From Trichopria drosophilae (taxonomy: Eukaryota; Arthropoda; Insecta; Hymenoptera; Diapriidae), in contig CM059584.1 of assembly GCA_030407085.1 (NCBI GenBank), positions 144,884,001 through 144,948,000 of the forward strand: a stretch of 64,000 bases of DNA, read 5' to 3'. Below are positions 1-12,770 of the stretch, piece by piece; position 1 is the first letter of the stretch; every line of letters begins with the position of its first letter. The notes beneath the pieces are model-generated. The model had not been told where the DNA came from and did not search any database. It saw nothing but the letters and a program-made list of their open reading frames with translations. The position numbers and the translations under genes are program-made.

Positions 1-239
1 GGGTGCGAGTCATCGTCTCATGACGAACCCCCTTTTCCAACCACAGGAATTAATTGAATCTTTTGTTTGAAATTTTACATTTATGACATTAGCGCACCTG
101 TTGAATGTCTATGTAATTCATTCTAATGTTTCATAAACTATATTTTAAAATTAAAAATTCTGTTCATTTTGATTATATTTATTTCATTAATTTAATATAA
201 TATCATTTGTTAATAATACAAGAATTATCTTTAATATCA

Positions 240-345
240 TCAGGATATGATCAGGATTTAAGACGACTTGAAGACGTTAACAGGACAATAAAAGGTAACG
301 CTTGAATGTCCTCAGGAGCACCTGAAAATGTCCTCTGGATGATGT
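240..345. repeat. Half copy of the GGACGTCC fold-back family
   Basis: The order gacgttaacagga, a taaaagg-like stretch, tgtcctcaggagc and acctgaaaatgtcc follows the right half of the fold-back at 40,462-40,657 (gacgttaacaggatggtaaa, then cctgaggagctcctgagg). It begins with catcaggatatgatcagga, which resembles the 26-bp minisatellite at 26.8 kb. Only one arm is present, so it looks decayed or truncated. Confidence 0.45.
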
Positions 346-727
346 GTAAAAAATAGTAAAACTAACAATGGAGATTCCCGAATTTAATCAAATGCCGACG
401 AAGTTTGGAGACATTTGTTTTGATTGACGATGTGGATGCCCTCGAATATGACCGAATTAACTTATAAGTCGGAAGCATTCGAGGACCTTCGGAGGCCTTC
501 GGAAAATATTTCCTTTCCACTTTTCTTACTTGTCAAGTTTTCATCTTAAAAATTAAATTTGTCTTCATCCAGGTCATGTAACATATATATCAGTGCGGTA
601 ATGTAAATATTCATAGTCAAATTTGTACTTTTGTAAAATAAAGTTTTTGTAACAAACTTCGACTTGATGCCTCGAATTTTAAGCTGGGATAGTTGGGGAA
701 CACCTATCTCAGCCCTGTAATTTTCGA

Positions 728-752
728 GGGCGCAAAATCAGATTTTACGCCC
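728..752. repeat. 25-bp palindrome with ATTTTACGC arms
   Basis: The arms GGGCGCAAAATC and GATTTTACGCCC are complementary except at one position and are separated by a single A. The arm sequence matches the palindromic modules at 33.2 kb and 58.5-59.1 kb, so this may be an isolated remnant of that family. Confidence 0.5.
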
Positions 753-3292
753 GAGAGCGCGAAAAAATAATGTTGACAATATATAATAATAATTATAATA
801 AAATAAAAATGTGTTTGAACACAAAAATCATTGTTATTTGTGGAAATGAAATGTGGACTTAATTAATATAAATACAAAATTTCTACATCTGGCAAGACAA
901 AAATGGGAAAATTCAAAAAGGTAGAATCACATGGGAAATGCAGTTCCCACTCGGATAAGGGGAAATCTGGATCATTTAAAATCACATAGGGCATCGCAAT
1001 GCTTTCGAGTTATCACAAATATGTTATCCTCGCGGGTTATCGCACGAGGTGCGGACCGGATAACGTAAACTGTATTTATTCTCGTTTCTGTTCGCACAGT
1101 ACGATTACGTTTCTTTGTGATAAAATCGACAAGGACCGTTCCCCGCAATATTTGATTTCGTGAGAAGCTTTCCAAAACTTTATTGACTTTTTTTGAACGT
1201 AAATAATCCAGGGGGTCGAAAGATAATTATTTTCGAATTGTTTCCATCGTTTCTTATTGTTTATAATAGATTAAATGTATCTTTTCATTGCTATAGTTAT
1301 TCTTTCAATGATTTTAAAAATAATAATTTTAAAAAATTAATTCTACATACAACCTTCATTAAATCATTTAATGATTTAACTATATTACTATTTGATGATT
1401 TTACTGATTATATACCAGAAGTAAAATGCACGGAAAAGAGAAATATTTGGTTTTATTATCTAAATAGTAGGATTGGCTACCTAATTTGTCCAGGTTACTA
1501 TTAAGATAGTAAAATTAAATACCTACTATGTTGTTAGTAGCTCCAACTATTTCGTTTGTTCCGTGTAGTAAAAATATGTTTGGGAATAAAGAACAAATTT
1601 AATACCGAAGACAAACCACTGAATAATATTCATGATATTTTCATAATGATAAAGTTAAAATACCATATAGAAATATATTTATTATATATCTTTACATTTA
1701 GTCATCAATAATAAGGAAATAATTAATTAATGAATTACGTCGTTAATAAGTACATAAATACCAATAAATATCTAAAATAATAATATTATAACATAAAATT
1801 ATATATGACAAAAAATACTATATATTATATTACTACATAGAGAAATATAAAAATATATTATTATTTTAAATATATTAAATAATAGTACATCTAGGTAGCA
1901 AAAAGAACAGAAGTAAACTCGACATACTGGGTCACAATCGTTAACTTTATTCCTTCTCTTTTCTAGGGTCATATTTTACAGCCTTTATAATTTTTATCAG
2001 TTGTTAGTAACAAAAAAACAATATCAAACGATATTAATGTATAAGTTTTTGATGGTTTCAAATTATTTATTTTTTATATATCCCAACTTTCTTTAAGTTT
2101 GTTATTTCTTCAATAATAATTTTTCTTCGAAATTTAAGTAGTCTTAGAAAATGTTTATATAAACTTGTGTGGAAAAAAAATGTATGGAAATAAAATTTTC
2201 AATATTTTTGTTACCAAATAAGTAAAATAATCTTCGACCAAAGTTTTCTCGTTTAAATAGAGATTATTACTCCGTCAGTTGAACTGTGTGCATTATTTTT
2301 ATCAATTTGTCCTTCGTAACTTTTATTGCATTTCTCGTAACTCCCTTGATCTCGGCTCGGATGCGGACTGACATAATTTTCCCTATCCTCCGATAAAATT
2401 AATCAGCACCGGAAAAAGAAATAATACATTTAAATATTTCTCATATCCCTACACCAAAACCTACAAAATGATCTCTCAAAACTATTTAATCAAAACTCAT
2501 ACATTGATATTTTATCCATCGTCACAAAATTTTTGTTTGTTTAATATCATATTAAATAAATATATATTCAAAATTACTGTTAAACTTTAAAAAATTATGA
2601 TGAGACAACTATAATCCAAGGTAGTCATCGTCTGCGGTTGTTTTACATCAACTGCAATTATAATGGTTAATAATTAAACTACGTTTACTTTTTAAAAATG
2701 AAAAAAGCGGAATTGTCAGAGATATTTTAAAGAAGCTTGACAATAACAAAATTTCAAAAATCATTTTGTGCATTCTAAATATTGTAAACATATTAGTTTA
2801 GTTTCTCTTAGTGCATTTGTATTAATGAAATGACTGTTATAACTACTATTATCACTAAATATTGGTAATGTTGAACAAGAAGTAGTAATGTCCTTTTTAA
2901 ATAAATATTACTAATGTAACTATTAGCTGCTTTATTATATCACATAAAACTTACGCTTAATGTTGTTGACTTTATCATTATTATTTGCAAATTTTGATTA
3001 TGTTCATGATGCTTTATTGTTATTATATGTTTATAAACATTTTCGATTTAAGAATGTTTTTTATCAATAACTTATTACGTTTTTTTTTATTCAATGTTTA
3101 AATCCGTTTATCGTATTTCCAAGGTATTTATATTTATGACAATTACATCACCACAATTACTTAGTAAAATAATTCCTATTTACAATTCCAGCATGTAAAA
3201 ACAACTAAACTAAATATAAACTAAACTGAATGAGTGGTATACATTAATTCAAAATAGAACTGTAAGGAAAGTCTATACTATAATTTGGCTAC

Positions 3293-3313
3293 AAATAATA
3301 ATAATAATAATCT

Positions 3314-3354
<41 letters not shown>

Positions 3355-3450
3355 ATGTCTTTATTGGCAATTACAAATAAGGCTACAACATAAAAATAAT
3401 ACAAAAATGCCAAAGGAGGAGTCATAACAATAGCTGTTTTACAGACTGAC
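3293..3450 (-). mobile_element. LINE-like 3' end with (ATT)n and 38-nt homopolymer tail
   Basis: On the plus strand an (ATA)n run is followed by 38 consecutive A residues (3,315-3,352) and then taatgtctttattggcaatt. Read on the minus strand this is a sequence ending TTGCCAATAAAGACATTA followed by a T run and (ATT)n, the usual layout of a non-LTR retrotransposon 3' terminus. No coding sequence is preserved next to it, so it is a severely 5'-truncated or decayed copy. The left boundary of the element body is not determined. Confidence 0.4.
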
Positions 3451-4679
3451 CGGTATATCTTATTATTTTTAGAAATTAGTAACTAAAGTAATACATTGTC
3501 AGTTTTCCAAATATATAATAAAAGAAATGTGTATACACTCTTACTCTCTAAACTTTTATTATTGGAAAACTACTAATTCAAAAACAAAAAGTAGATGTTT
3601 CATTCAATTAGTAATAAATTAGTAATGAAAAGTGAAAACCTGCTCTTCTAATTCCATTCGAAAAATATCTTTTTTATTAGATGATAGTATTTTTGTTTCG
3701 ATTGGTGTAACTTGACTAATTTATACGTAATATTATACTATTTTTTGGTGACAAATTTAATGACCCATAGTAATCATTTTACATCAGTACTTTTTAACTA
3801 ATTCAGATCTAAAGAAATGCCTGTAAAAGTTTAAACGGAAATCATTAGGAATGTTACTTGAGTATATCTGAGCAGTTTATTAAATATTAGTAAATTAAAC
3901 AAAATAAAAGCTACTGTATTGTAGAAAATCTATTTTTTAACTAATTTAACTTGGTGAAAACGAAAAGTAAGTAACTAATTCGATAATACTTTTTAATTAA
4001 AATATTAAGCAGATACTAACTAGTGCATTTAAGTTTTTTACGCAACCTAAATTTTAATAAATTCAATTACAACTTTGAGGTTATTACTTTTTTCTAAGGA
4101 ATTAGTAATTTTTATAGCATACTAATTACAAATTGAGTAATTCATTAGACTACTAAAACGATACAAACAAATTGTAATTATATTATAATATATTAATCGA
4201 ATTACAAATTAAGTAATTCTTACAATTAGTCAGAATATAGTAAGAATTTCTACACAATTTGTCTAAGCACAATAAATTGAACAAAAAGTAAAAAATTAAC
4301 TATTTAAAAAAAAATGGATTTACATTATTTATATTGATTATTAAAAAACAAACCGAATATACCTATTGCAACAATAAACAATTCCAAAGTGTGGAATATT
4401 ATACCTTTCTTTAATTAGATAAATACTTCGTATTGCTCTTAAAGAGTTTGGAATTTATCGTCATATTTCACAAAAGTTATACAAATTTCCTAAAGAGGGC
4501 CACATAAATCGTACGGAAAAATCATTCCGCCTAAGTGGCTAATACAATGGTATTTATTTGGCAATAAACATCTTTATTTTCATCCAACGTTTTGTGCTTA
4601 AAAATAGTCTTTTGTCATTGACTTTTAAACGTACTTGTTCATTAGAACCACTAATTTATACTAATTAAAGCAAATCGAC

Positions 4680-5181
4680 CAGTTAATTTTATATAAATAG
4701 GGTTTTATGATAGGCTTGATTTCTTCAATAAATGTAAATGTTATGGGCTCTGCCTATCACTTGAAAACAAAAAATTTTTTCATTTCTTCTTTCTTCTTTC
4801 TTCATGAATTTAAAGACACTTATCACTTTTTTTAAAAATTAAAAATATACAAAAAAATATAAAACTTAAAACCCTTTAAAAAAATATATACAAAAAATTA
4901 AAATTGAAAAAAAAAAGTTTTTAATTATTGACTCCTGAAGAGGGACCCGAGAGGTCCGAAACGTCGAGTCTTTTAAAGTCAATTTTAATTTTTTGTATAT
5001 ATTTTTTTAAACAGTTTTAAGTTTTATATTTTTTTGTATATTTTCAATTTTAAATAAAGTCTTAATTTTAAAAAAAAGTGATAAGTGTTTTTAAATTCAT
5101 GAAGAAGGAAGAAAGAAGAAATAAAAAAATTTTTTTTTTCAAGTGATAGGCAGAGCCCATAACATTTACAGTTAATTTTAT
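4680..5181. mobile_element. Fold-back element with central hammerhead-like motif
   Basis: The outer arms are complementary: TGTAAATGTTATGGGCTCTG begins at 4,733 and its complement ends at 5,170. The complementarity continues inward through GCCTATCACTTGAAAA, a polypyrimidine/polypurine segment (ttcttctttc against gaaagaagaa), ttcatgaattt, and long A/T tracts, giving arms of roughly 190 bp. The centre (4,930-4,970) holds a hammerhead-like core. The 13-mer CAGTTAATTTTAT occurs at 4,680-4,692 and again at 5,169-5,181, a possible target-site duplication with about 40 bp of asymmetric extension on the left, an arrangement reminiscent of Penelope-like elements. No protein is encoded. The arms and the direct repeat are seen; the element class is inferred. 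Confidence 0.7.
4930..4970 (+). ncRNA. Hammerhead-ribozyme-like motif (type I, minimal stem III)
   Basis: Order on the plus strand: GACTC (4,930-4,934), CTGAAGA (4,935-4,941, the CUGANGA core), an extra G, GGACC-loop CGAGA-GGTCC (4,943-4,957, stem II), GAAACGTC (4,958-4,965) and GAGTC (4,966-4,970). GACTC pairs perfectly with GAGTC as stem I, and the expected cleavage point is after C4965 of the GUC. Stem III is only the self-complementary ACGU, as in hammerheads of Penelope-like elements and animal retrozymes, which can act as dimers. The extra G between A9 and stem II departs from the textbook register. Activity is therefore uncertain. Confidence 0.6.
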
Positions 5182-5285
5182 GTTTTATTTCTTTACTCAC
5201 TATATAATAGAAAATTAAAACATAAGTCTTGGTGATCTACGGTCCTTTGACTGATAATCCTCAGGATGGAAAAGAGGTTTTATTA

Positions 5286-5333
5286 AGACACTTACGTGTC
5301 GGCCACTAATGTGGGCCCTCTTCAGAAACAATT
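5286..5333 (-). ncRNA. Degenerate hammerhead-like relic
   Basis: On the minus strand CTGAAGA (5,325-5,319) is followed by G, GGCC with a loop and GGCC as stem II, then GACACGTA where the hammerhead needs GAAACGT(H). The layout, including the extra G before stem II, copies the motif at 4,930-4,970, but the invariant GAA is changed to GAC and stem I is weak. It is most likely a dead copy. Confidence 0.4.
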
Positions 5334-5936
5334 TTATTCATAATTAGAAAGTTCTTGTAATTCTCTAAATTTGAATTTTGAAGTAACTATTAATCCAAAT
5401 GCATGGATAAAATAAACGAGACATTGTAAAGTTCCAATTAACTCGTTCACCAATTTTAACCATGTGCTTATAATACCGACTATTGGGTATTTTCTGTTTA
5501 CTCTGAAGTTATCCGTGAAAATTGAAACGATCCATTTCTAAATAAAAAGATCAGAAGCATTTCGATTATAAGCAGATATATGCCGTACGCGAATTACGCC
5601 ATACCCGATGTTCGAGATCAGTATAAAATCCGATGGATCAATCCAGATTTGATAAATTCCGCGTTCGTGCTTGATGGATGACGCAAACGCGATGGTCAAG
5701 TGACGATCTGGTATTTATAGTGACTCCAAGAATATATGGGTAAAGCTGCGTTTTATAGTAATTTCAAGCCGAAAAAGATCTTTGCAACCACATGTGGATC
5801 GGCGAAAAGAAAAAGAAAACATATAACGCTGACGCTTCACCAGTTTTTTGCTTGAAGGGTGCGTGTCCCTACAAAATTATTCAACAGGCGGTTGAATCTG
5901 CCGTGATTTCCGGATATTCGCGGTTCGGTAGGTTTT

Positions 5937-6245
5937 TCTTAAGATCTTCTACATTTAACCCGTTTAGTCGAGATTTTTTTAAATGAGATTTTGTTTTCAA
6001 TTTTAAAAATATAAATTACATGTTGACAGCAACAATAGTTACTCTATAAATTTGAATTGGTCAAGAAATATTCATCAACGAACGAATATTCGGGGACTAA
6101 CGGAGTTAATAATAATTTTTACCAATAATAAATATTAAAAATCTGCCAAATTTGTCTAGTTTTACTAATGTCAAGTTAGTTCCTGTATTTTTTTTATCTC
6201 AAATTGAGTGGTGAATTAGTATTTTTTACTAAATAAAGTTAGTCA
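5937..6245. repeat. Copy 1 of a diverged direct repeat (about 300 bp)
   Basis: It shares collinear words with 7,066-7,355: cttctacatttaacccgttt against cttctgcatctaacctgttt, then attttgttttcaatttt, then tagttttactaatgtcaagt against taattttactaatgtcaagt, then agttagttcctgtat, then gtgaattagta. Identity is roughly three quarters by eye. There is no coding content. Confidence 0.6.
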
Positions 6246-6611
6246 ATAATTATATTAATAATACAGTTTGTAAGAAATAAAACAAATGTTCAACTCCCTA
6301 CACTTAAAATTTAGTAAATTTGAAAAATAATTAACAATTCAATTGTTTAATAATAATGATAGTAATATTCTAATTATAAAGTAACACTTTCAGTTGTAAA
6401 AAAATATTTGTTAGCTTATGTTTTACAAAGGAGTCGAAATATTTCGTATTGTTTAGAAGAGAAAGGGCATAACAAAATTTAAACATTACATACTTTGTTA
6501 TGAGGACGGGTAGTATGTATTAATTATTTGATATGATGATGTAAAAATAGTATCTAGTTTTTTAATCCTTTGAAAGGTGAAACGGAAAATATAGTTTCTG
6601 GGGGAGTTTTT

Positions 6612-6727
6612 TCACGTCGCTGATTACGAGTAAAAAATTTAGAAATCCGGAATGGCGGATTCAAGATGGATAATCAAAATGTTAAATTTACTGGCTTTTT
6701 AAAAATAAAAATGGCGGATTCAATCTC
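6612..6727 (+). repeat. AATGGCGGAT / TGATTACGA interspersed repeat
   Basis: The string tcgctgattacgagt is followed by aatccggaatggcggattca, and a second aaaaatggcggattca lies 45 bp further on. The same pair of words recurs at 17.9, 21.6, 33.0, 35.6 and 36.8 kb in either orientation, marking an old dispersed family. Confidence 0.5.
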
Positions 6728-7065
6728 ACGTATGTAAAATTCTAATTTCGTTGTTCTCGGGTGCAAAAAAAAGTTGTGCATTTCTCGATTAAAACAAAAC
6801 TTTGTTGCCAAAAATTAATTCAAATCATTATCGATATACCGATTTTAATCCATTATTTAAAATTTTGAACAACAGTAATATACCAATTTTCAATAATATT
6901 AAACGGTTTTTCCTGACTTCTAATCAGCAATTAGAGTTACTTCGGAGAGATTATCGTGTAGTTTAATTAGAATTACATTTTTTATAATAAAAACGTTATT
7001 ATTTAGGAATTTATTTATAACAATAATGTGGTTATGAATAATTTATTGATATATTATACATTTGC

Positions 7066-7355
7066 TTAAATTCTTCTGCATCTAACCTGTTTAATCGAAA
7101 TCAAATTTTGTCTTCAATTTTGAAATTTCGTCTAAACCTGAATTGCATATTTATATCACTAATAGTTGCTTTGTAAATATGAATTAGTCAAAAACTAGTA
7201 ATCAGGGAATGAACAGTCCACGACGAACTGAATTAATAGTGATTTTTATCAATAAATATGAAAAAACTACCAATTCATTTGTCTAATTTTACTAATGTCA
7301 AGTTAGTTCTTGTATTTTTTATATCAAATGGAGTAGCGAATTAGTAGCTCGCTTA
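7066..7355. repeat. Copy 2 of the 5.9-kb direct repeat
   Basis: Collinear with 5,937-6,245 about 1.1 kb upstream in the same orientation. It ends in the same tagcgaattagtag-type sequence. Both copies lie within the proposed SoxE-like intron and carry the ACTAAT/ATTAGT words common to this part of the window. Confidence 0.6.
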
Positions 7356-10300
7356 CATAAACTCTATTTTAATTTTCATGGATAATTTTATAACAAATTG
7401 ATTCATTAGAAATTTTAATCAGTATCAGTATTCGATACAGTTACAAATTTTGTACAAGATTTTTTTTCTGCAGTTACCAGATACCAAAAATCTGCTAATG
7501 AACTATTTATACGTTACAAACTATTTAATTGACAAGCAAACTGTCGCGTAAAATCATAAAAATTGTATTGTTATTAAAGAACAAACAAATTTGTTAGTGG
7601 TTAACGAAATTGGTGAATATAGTAACATTTCATAAAAAATATTATAACATATGAAATACTCTTTTTCAAAGCATATTTTAAAAAAACAGTTTTAAATCGT
7701 AATTTGATAATGATGTTATGAATAGGAAATACTTTTAAAAGACATTATTTTCGTAATGATATTTTCCATCTAATTCGAAACGAATAAAAATTATTACTCT
7801 TTCAAATAAGTTTATTCATAATTTAAAAGTGTTATTTTCTGTAAAATTACAGAAAATTGAAACTTCTTTTTTTTTCTAATTAATCAATTTTTGAAGGGTA
7901 GCGGCGTTTTTTAGAAAATGAATACTGTTGAAGTTCAACGACACATAAAATTACATTTTGGAATAGCTAAAAGATAACAAAATTTTTGTTAAAAGTAAAA
8001 AAAAGAAGATGGCTCCAGTCAGGAGAGGGTGAGGCATATGAGAGGTACTGAAGGAAAAATGTGCGTTCGCTAACTCAATTATGACGCACTTGTTTTCCCG
8101 GCATGGGAAACGCCCGTGGAAAAAATGTCCTCGGTTGCCAATTTACAGAAATTAGCTAATTAATACTCGATGCAGAAGAGCTCAAGAAGTTTTAGCAGAC
8201 AACTGTGGGAACCGACTACTTTTGAAAACTGCATTTGACATTGCCGGAGAATCGAAATTTGTATAATTATATTCAATTTTGAAAACAGTTTTGAGATTTT
8301 TAATCCTTGGGATTTATCATTGTCATTTTACCTACTGGAACAGTAGTACTATAATGAAATACCCAAACCATAATATATAAACAAAAATAACAAACGACAA
8401 AATATCTAAAAAAAAATATATAAATTCAAAAAATTGACTGAGAAAATTACTCCAACCGTTTTGGTATATCGTATATTCATCAATTTTTCCGAGATAAAAA
8501 TGATTTGAAAGATGTTCATTTTTATAGTTATCATTCATGATTCAAATGTATTTTTGAAACCCTGGCATCGAATTAGTAAGCCGCGAACTTAAAATTCCTA
8601 ATGGACATATTTCGTGCCTTTTTAATCATTAGTAAAATATATCACATAAAAGGTTAACTACGGATTTTCATTAAATAAACTACTAGTTATCAACTAAAAT
8701 AATATAACTCAAAAAACTAGTTATTCTTACATGAATTGTTTATTTTTTGTTGAGTGATGTTTACAACATGGAACACATTAACTTTCCAGCTGCTTATATC
8801 AGTTTTGAAGAACTTTATAGTATATATCACGTTAGTATATCAGATAGAATAAGGTATAAAATATTTCAGAAAATCGGTCGTATGCAAAATGCGACATTAC
8901 TTAGCAATTTAAAATAGGTATTCAATTGATAATTTTTTAATTAATCAAATATACTGGTTGTACATAAAAAGAAACATGAATATTTTAACGGAGTTTTATA
9001 TATTTGTATTATACATTAGTTTTAATGGCCAAGTAGGAAAATACTTAAAATATTAAGATTTGAACTACAGAGTTTACGATTTAACAATCACGTGTTATGG
9101 AAACACCTAAAAACACTGATTTCATGTTCCATTAAAGTCGGGTCGAATTTCAACTGTTAAGTGCCAAAATACTTGTTAAAATAACTGAATTGTGTTTTCA
9201 TTTCACTACATCGACTGAATGGAAGTTTGAAATTTACGATCAGTGTAAAAGAAATAATCAGTGTCATATAAACAGTTAATTTTATTTGTATTATGTATTT
9301 GTAGGATAATGATCTTAACAACCATTACTACTCAGATTTTAACGTAGTTTTAGGAATGTTTTGAATTTTATACATTTATATATTGTGCTTCAAAATGTTT
9401 TAAAGTGTGAATTAACAAAAAATTTCTTGATACATATTTGCGAAATAATGTTCTTTAAATACAAAAATAATTTTTAAACTAGGTAAAAATTTTAATAGTA
9501 AATTATAATATTTAGGATAATTTAGGCCCATTATTCCCGTATAAATTGAGATTAAAATTTAATTTGATAAAATTTTGAAATGATGGCCTTTAATAAAAGA
9601 AATTTTTAACATTTTAAATTTCGATCTTCAATAGTTTGAATTGTCTAAAAAAAATTCAATAATTTAATATTCTGTACATTAGTTCCATTTCAAATAATAA
9701 AGAAGAATAATGACGCATTTTTAACTATTATGAATTACAATTCATACTAAAAATTCAGTAGTTTTTAAATTTATTTTGCAAATTATTAAAAACAATATAA
9801 AAAATTTAAAAAAAAACGTAATTCTATATAACATGGATTTTCCGACTAAGAATATGAGTTAATCTTTCTATAAGATTTACAACGACGAATTTCTGACTTC
9901 AAAATAAACAAAATTAATAAATTGTTAGGGAATTCAAACATCATTGATTATCAATAATTTTCAAGAACAAAAAGTTAATTTAGTTTAGATATTAACAAGT
10001 TAAAATGTTCAATAATTAATAATAAAACAGATACGTTACTTCACGAACATTCGATTTTTTAAAAGTCACCATCGCTCAGAGATGAAAAGCCTCAAACCGC
10101 TGGAAAACCATTTTTCAACTGGAGCATCATATCGACTCCAAATTAGTTTCATATTCAATATCAATCCACAAGAATTACAATTATTATTTAATTTCAAGTT
10201 TTCATGGTTCACAATTTTCAATAAGACTTTCTTTAATCCTTGGAAAACAAACGTTAACTATAACTTTCTGTCTGATCTGCTATTTTTACTATTGCGTTAC

Positions 10301-12770
10301 AAAATTCATATACGTCTATTAACCATTAATCTCTATTATTGAAACTCACTGTCATTCTAAAAATTTCCTCCTCGAATGTTCTACTCAAAAAAAAAGATGC
10401 TAGTAACTATAATTCAAGCAACCCAGCAACTAAGCTCTTTTAGTACTTACAACCGAAATTATTGAATTGAAAACGCTGGTACTAGCATGTGACTCGAAGA
10501 TGAAAGGATACTTTAGGGTTAATATCTATGATTATTACTTCCTTAATTTAAAATTTAAAATAAAATATGATAGATCATATTGCGTGAATAGAAACATTTG
10601 TATATTAAGTTTGTACTAGCAGATATATATTAAAAGGACTTACAATATTCAAGCGAATCAGTTGTAGATTATAATGTTTATCATTTTTAAATCCTTAGAT
10701 TAAGATAGATTTATGCTCGTTACTTATTGTAGAAACTCGAATATTTTTTATTAACGATGAAATAATCAACAATTGAGTAATTAGTTATGTTGGTTTATAA
10801 CAACAATTATGTGCTCAATTGAATTGAGCATTGTTTGATTTTGTAAATTGTTTGTTACATTATGTAATTTTTGGCAATAATATACATTTATCCGAAATGC
10901 AATCGTTAATTCGATTTAATAAAACCTAATAAACTACTAATAGGAATCATCCACCATTTAATTAGTAGCGATTTATCATTAACAGAAAAACTAAACTAAA
11001 TAACCCACGGAAAAGATTTGAGTTCGAAGAAACTAAATGATAAGATTTGTAGAATTTAACTAGTGTAGTAGCAACTATTAATCTTTTATTATATAATAGT
11101 AAAAATCAATATTTGTTTAGTTAATCATGGGCTTATTTTCTTTTTTGATGATGTTATTATGTTTCAACTATTTATGATGTAGGAAAAACATCAATTAAAG
11201 TGATTATATTTCTATGGCTTCAGTTTATTTACTGAATATGTAATTCGAAACGAAGAATAAACAGTCTTGTCACGCATTCTTCGATTTGATATTTTACTGA
11301 AATATGTAATATATACAAGAAAACTGTTTCATAATTTTATCTCTTGAGCATGTACAAAATATTTAGTTAGAGCAACTAAAATTGTTGTGTAGTCAATTAT
11401 TTACTTGAAATAAAAGAATTACTTAATATTACGAATATTTACACAAATATTAGTGAAGTTATTATTCATTAACAACTGAAAAACTTATTTTTTAAATATA
11501 CTATATTTATCATATTTGATTCGTATCTAACAAAATAACACAATCCTAATTACCATTTCCCAAAATTTGTAAAATTGCAATAGTGAATTTGGAAAATGAA
11601 CATTGAAATCTTTGGGAATATAAAAATAAACTCACTAATTGTGTCATCCTTTCAATTTTAATTAGTCAAAAATTGATAATGAAAGAATTGAAAATCGTCC
11701 TACTTTTCACTTCTGCATTAATAGTTTTTCATTAATTCAGAATCATTTTTGACAAAAAATTTAACTTGACTAGAATAATTAGTTGGATTAATTGAATTCG
11801 TATTTATTCTTACTAATAAATAGTAAAAAGCTATTCTTTCAGTGAAATTCTAACAATTGACTATTAGCAATTAATTATAATAATAAAATAAATAAAATTG
11901 TGTTTTTATAGCTTACATTGTAGGAGTCTAACGATTTTTCGTATCAGAATTCATCGTATTAGAACTGTAAATTAGTTAAATTTTACTAATGAATTAGCAG
12001 TTTTTTACTTATTTTTTCATTATTGTTATAGTAAAAATAATTACTAATTAAGTGAGTAACCGAATTTTCATTTTTTCATTCATTTTTATTAATTCAGATT
12101 CGAAGCAACGAGGCAAAAGATATTATATAGTATTCCTTTAATAACTATTGATACTAAAAATCTCTTAATACCCAGAGGACATGTAAGACCTAACTATATT
12201 ATTAAATAAGTATTTCGTAAAATATTCGTTTTAAAACTAAATATAACTAAGTGAATTTATTTAAACAAGTAAAATTATGCTATAAATTAAGTTAAATGTT
12301 AACTTCAGAAAGTGAAATACGTTGTATTAAAAAACATAGTATATTTTTACTTATTGTTAGTAGCAAGTATAAAATTTACTTCGATTAAAAAAAGATCATT
12401 TTTAACAAATACTTCTTTGATTAGTAAATCTTACTTAATTAAACACATATATTTCCTTAACTCCAGTATGTATTTGTGTTCATTACTGGAAATGTTAATA
12501 ATTGAGTACGGTCATAATTTACCATCATTTTCTTGTAAAAATAACTAAACTTTTTACAATATTTACGATTCGTATTTCAAATATTGAAAAATGTTTAATA
12601 AGAAATACAAAAAATATGTTTCGTTTTAACAATGAACTTCTATTTCAAAGTTACCATCCAACATGATAACATTTTTAATTTTTCAGTCCTTGGAATAATA
12701 AAATTATTTCCTAACCTCCAAAATCTACACATTTTCAAATTTTACAAATAAAAAATGCACTTTTACATAC

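Larger units (their letters stand above)
1..12770 (-). other. Probable first intron of the SoxE-like gene, repeat-filled
   Basis: This stretch lies downstream, on the minus strand, of the SoxE-like first coding exon at 12,771-12,961. I looked for the reverse complement of the HMG-box signature (MNAFMVWA) and found none, so either the whole stretch is intron 1 or the exon was missed. The sequence is very AT-rich, with frequent ACTAAT and ATTAGTAA words and no convincing coding exon. It holds the separately listed repeats: a half fold-back near 300, the 38-A run at 3.3 kb, the hammerhead element at 4.7-5.2 kb, and duplicated units at 5.9 and 7.1 kb. Between 757-3,290 and 7,360-12,770 I see nothing else. 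The intron assignment is inference. Confidence 0.4.

Noticed and set aside
8332..8538. 68-codon hydrophobic minus-strand frame
   Set aside because: Phe/Ile/Tyr-rich peptide typical of random AT-rich DNA; no start context or homologous family recognised.
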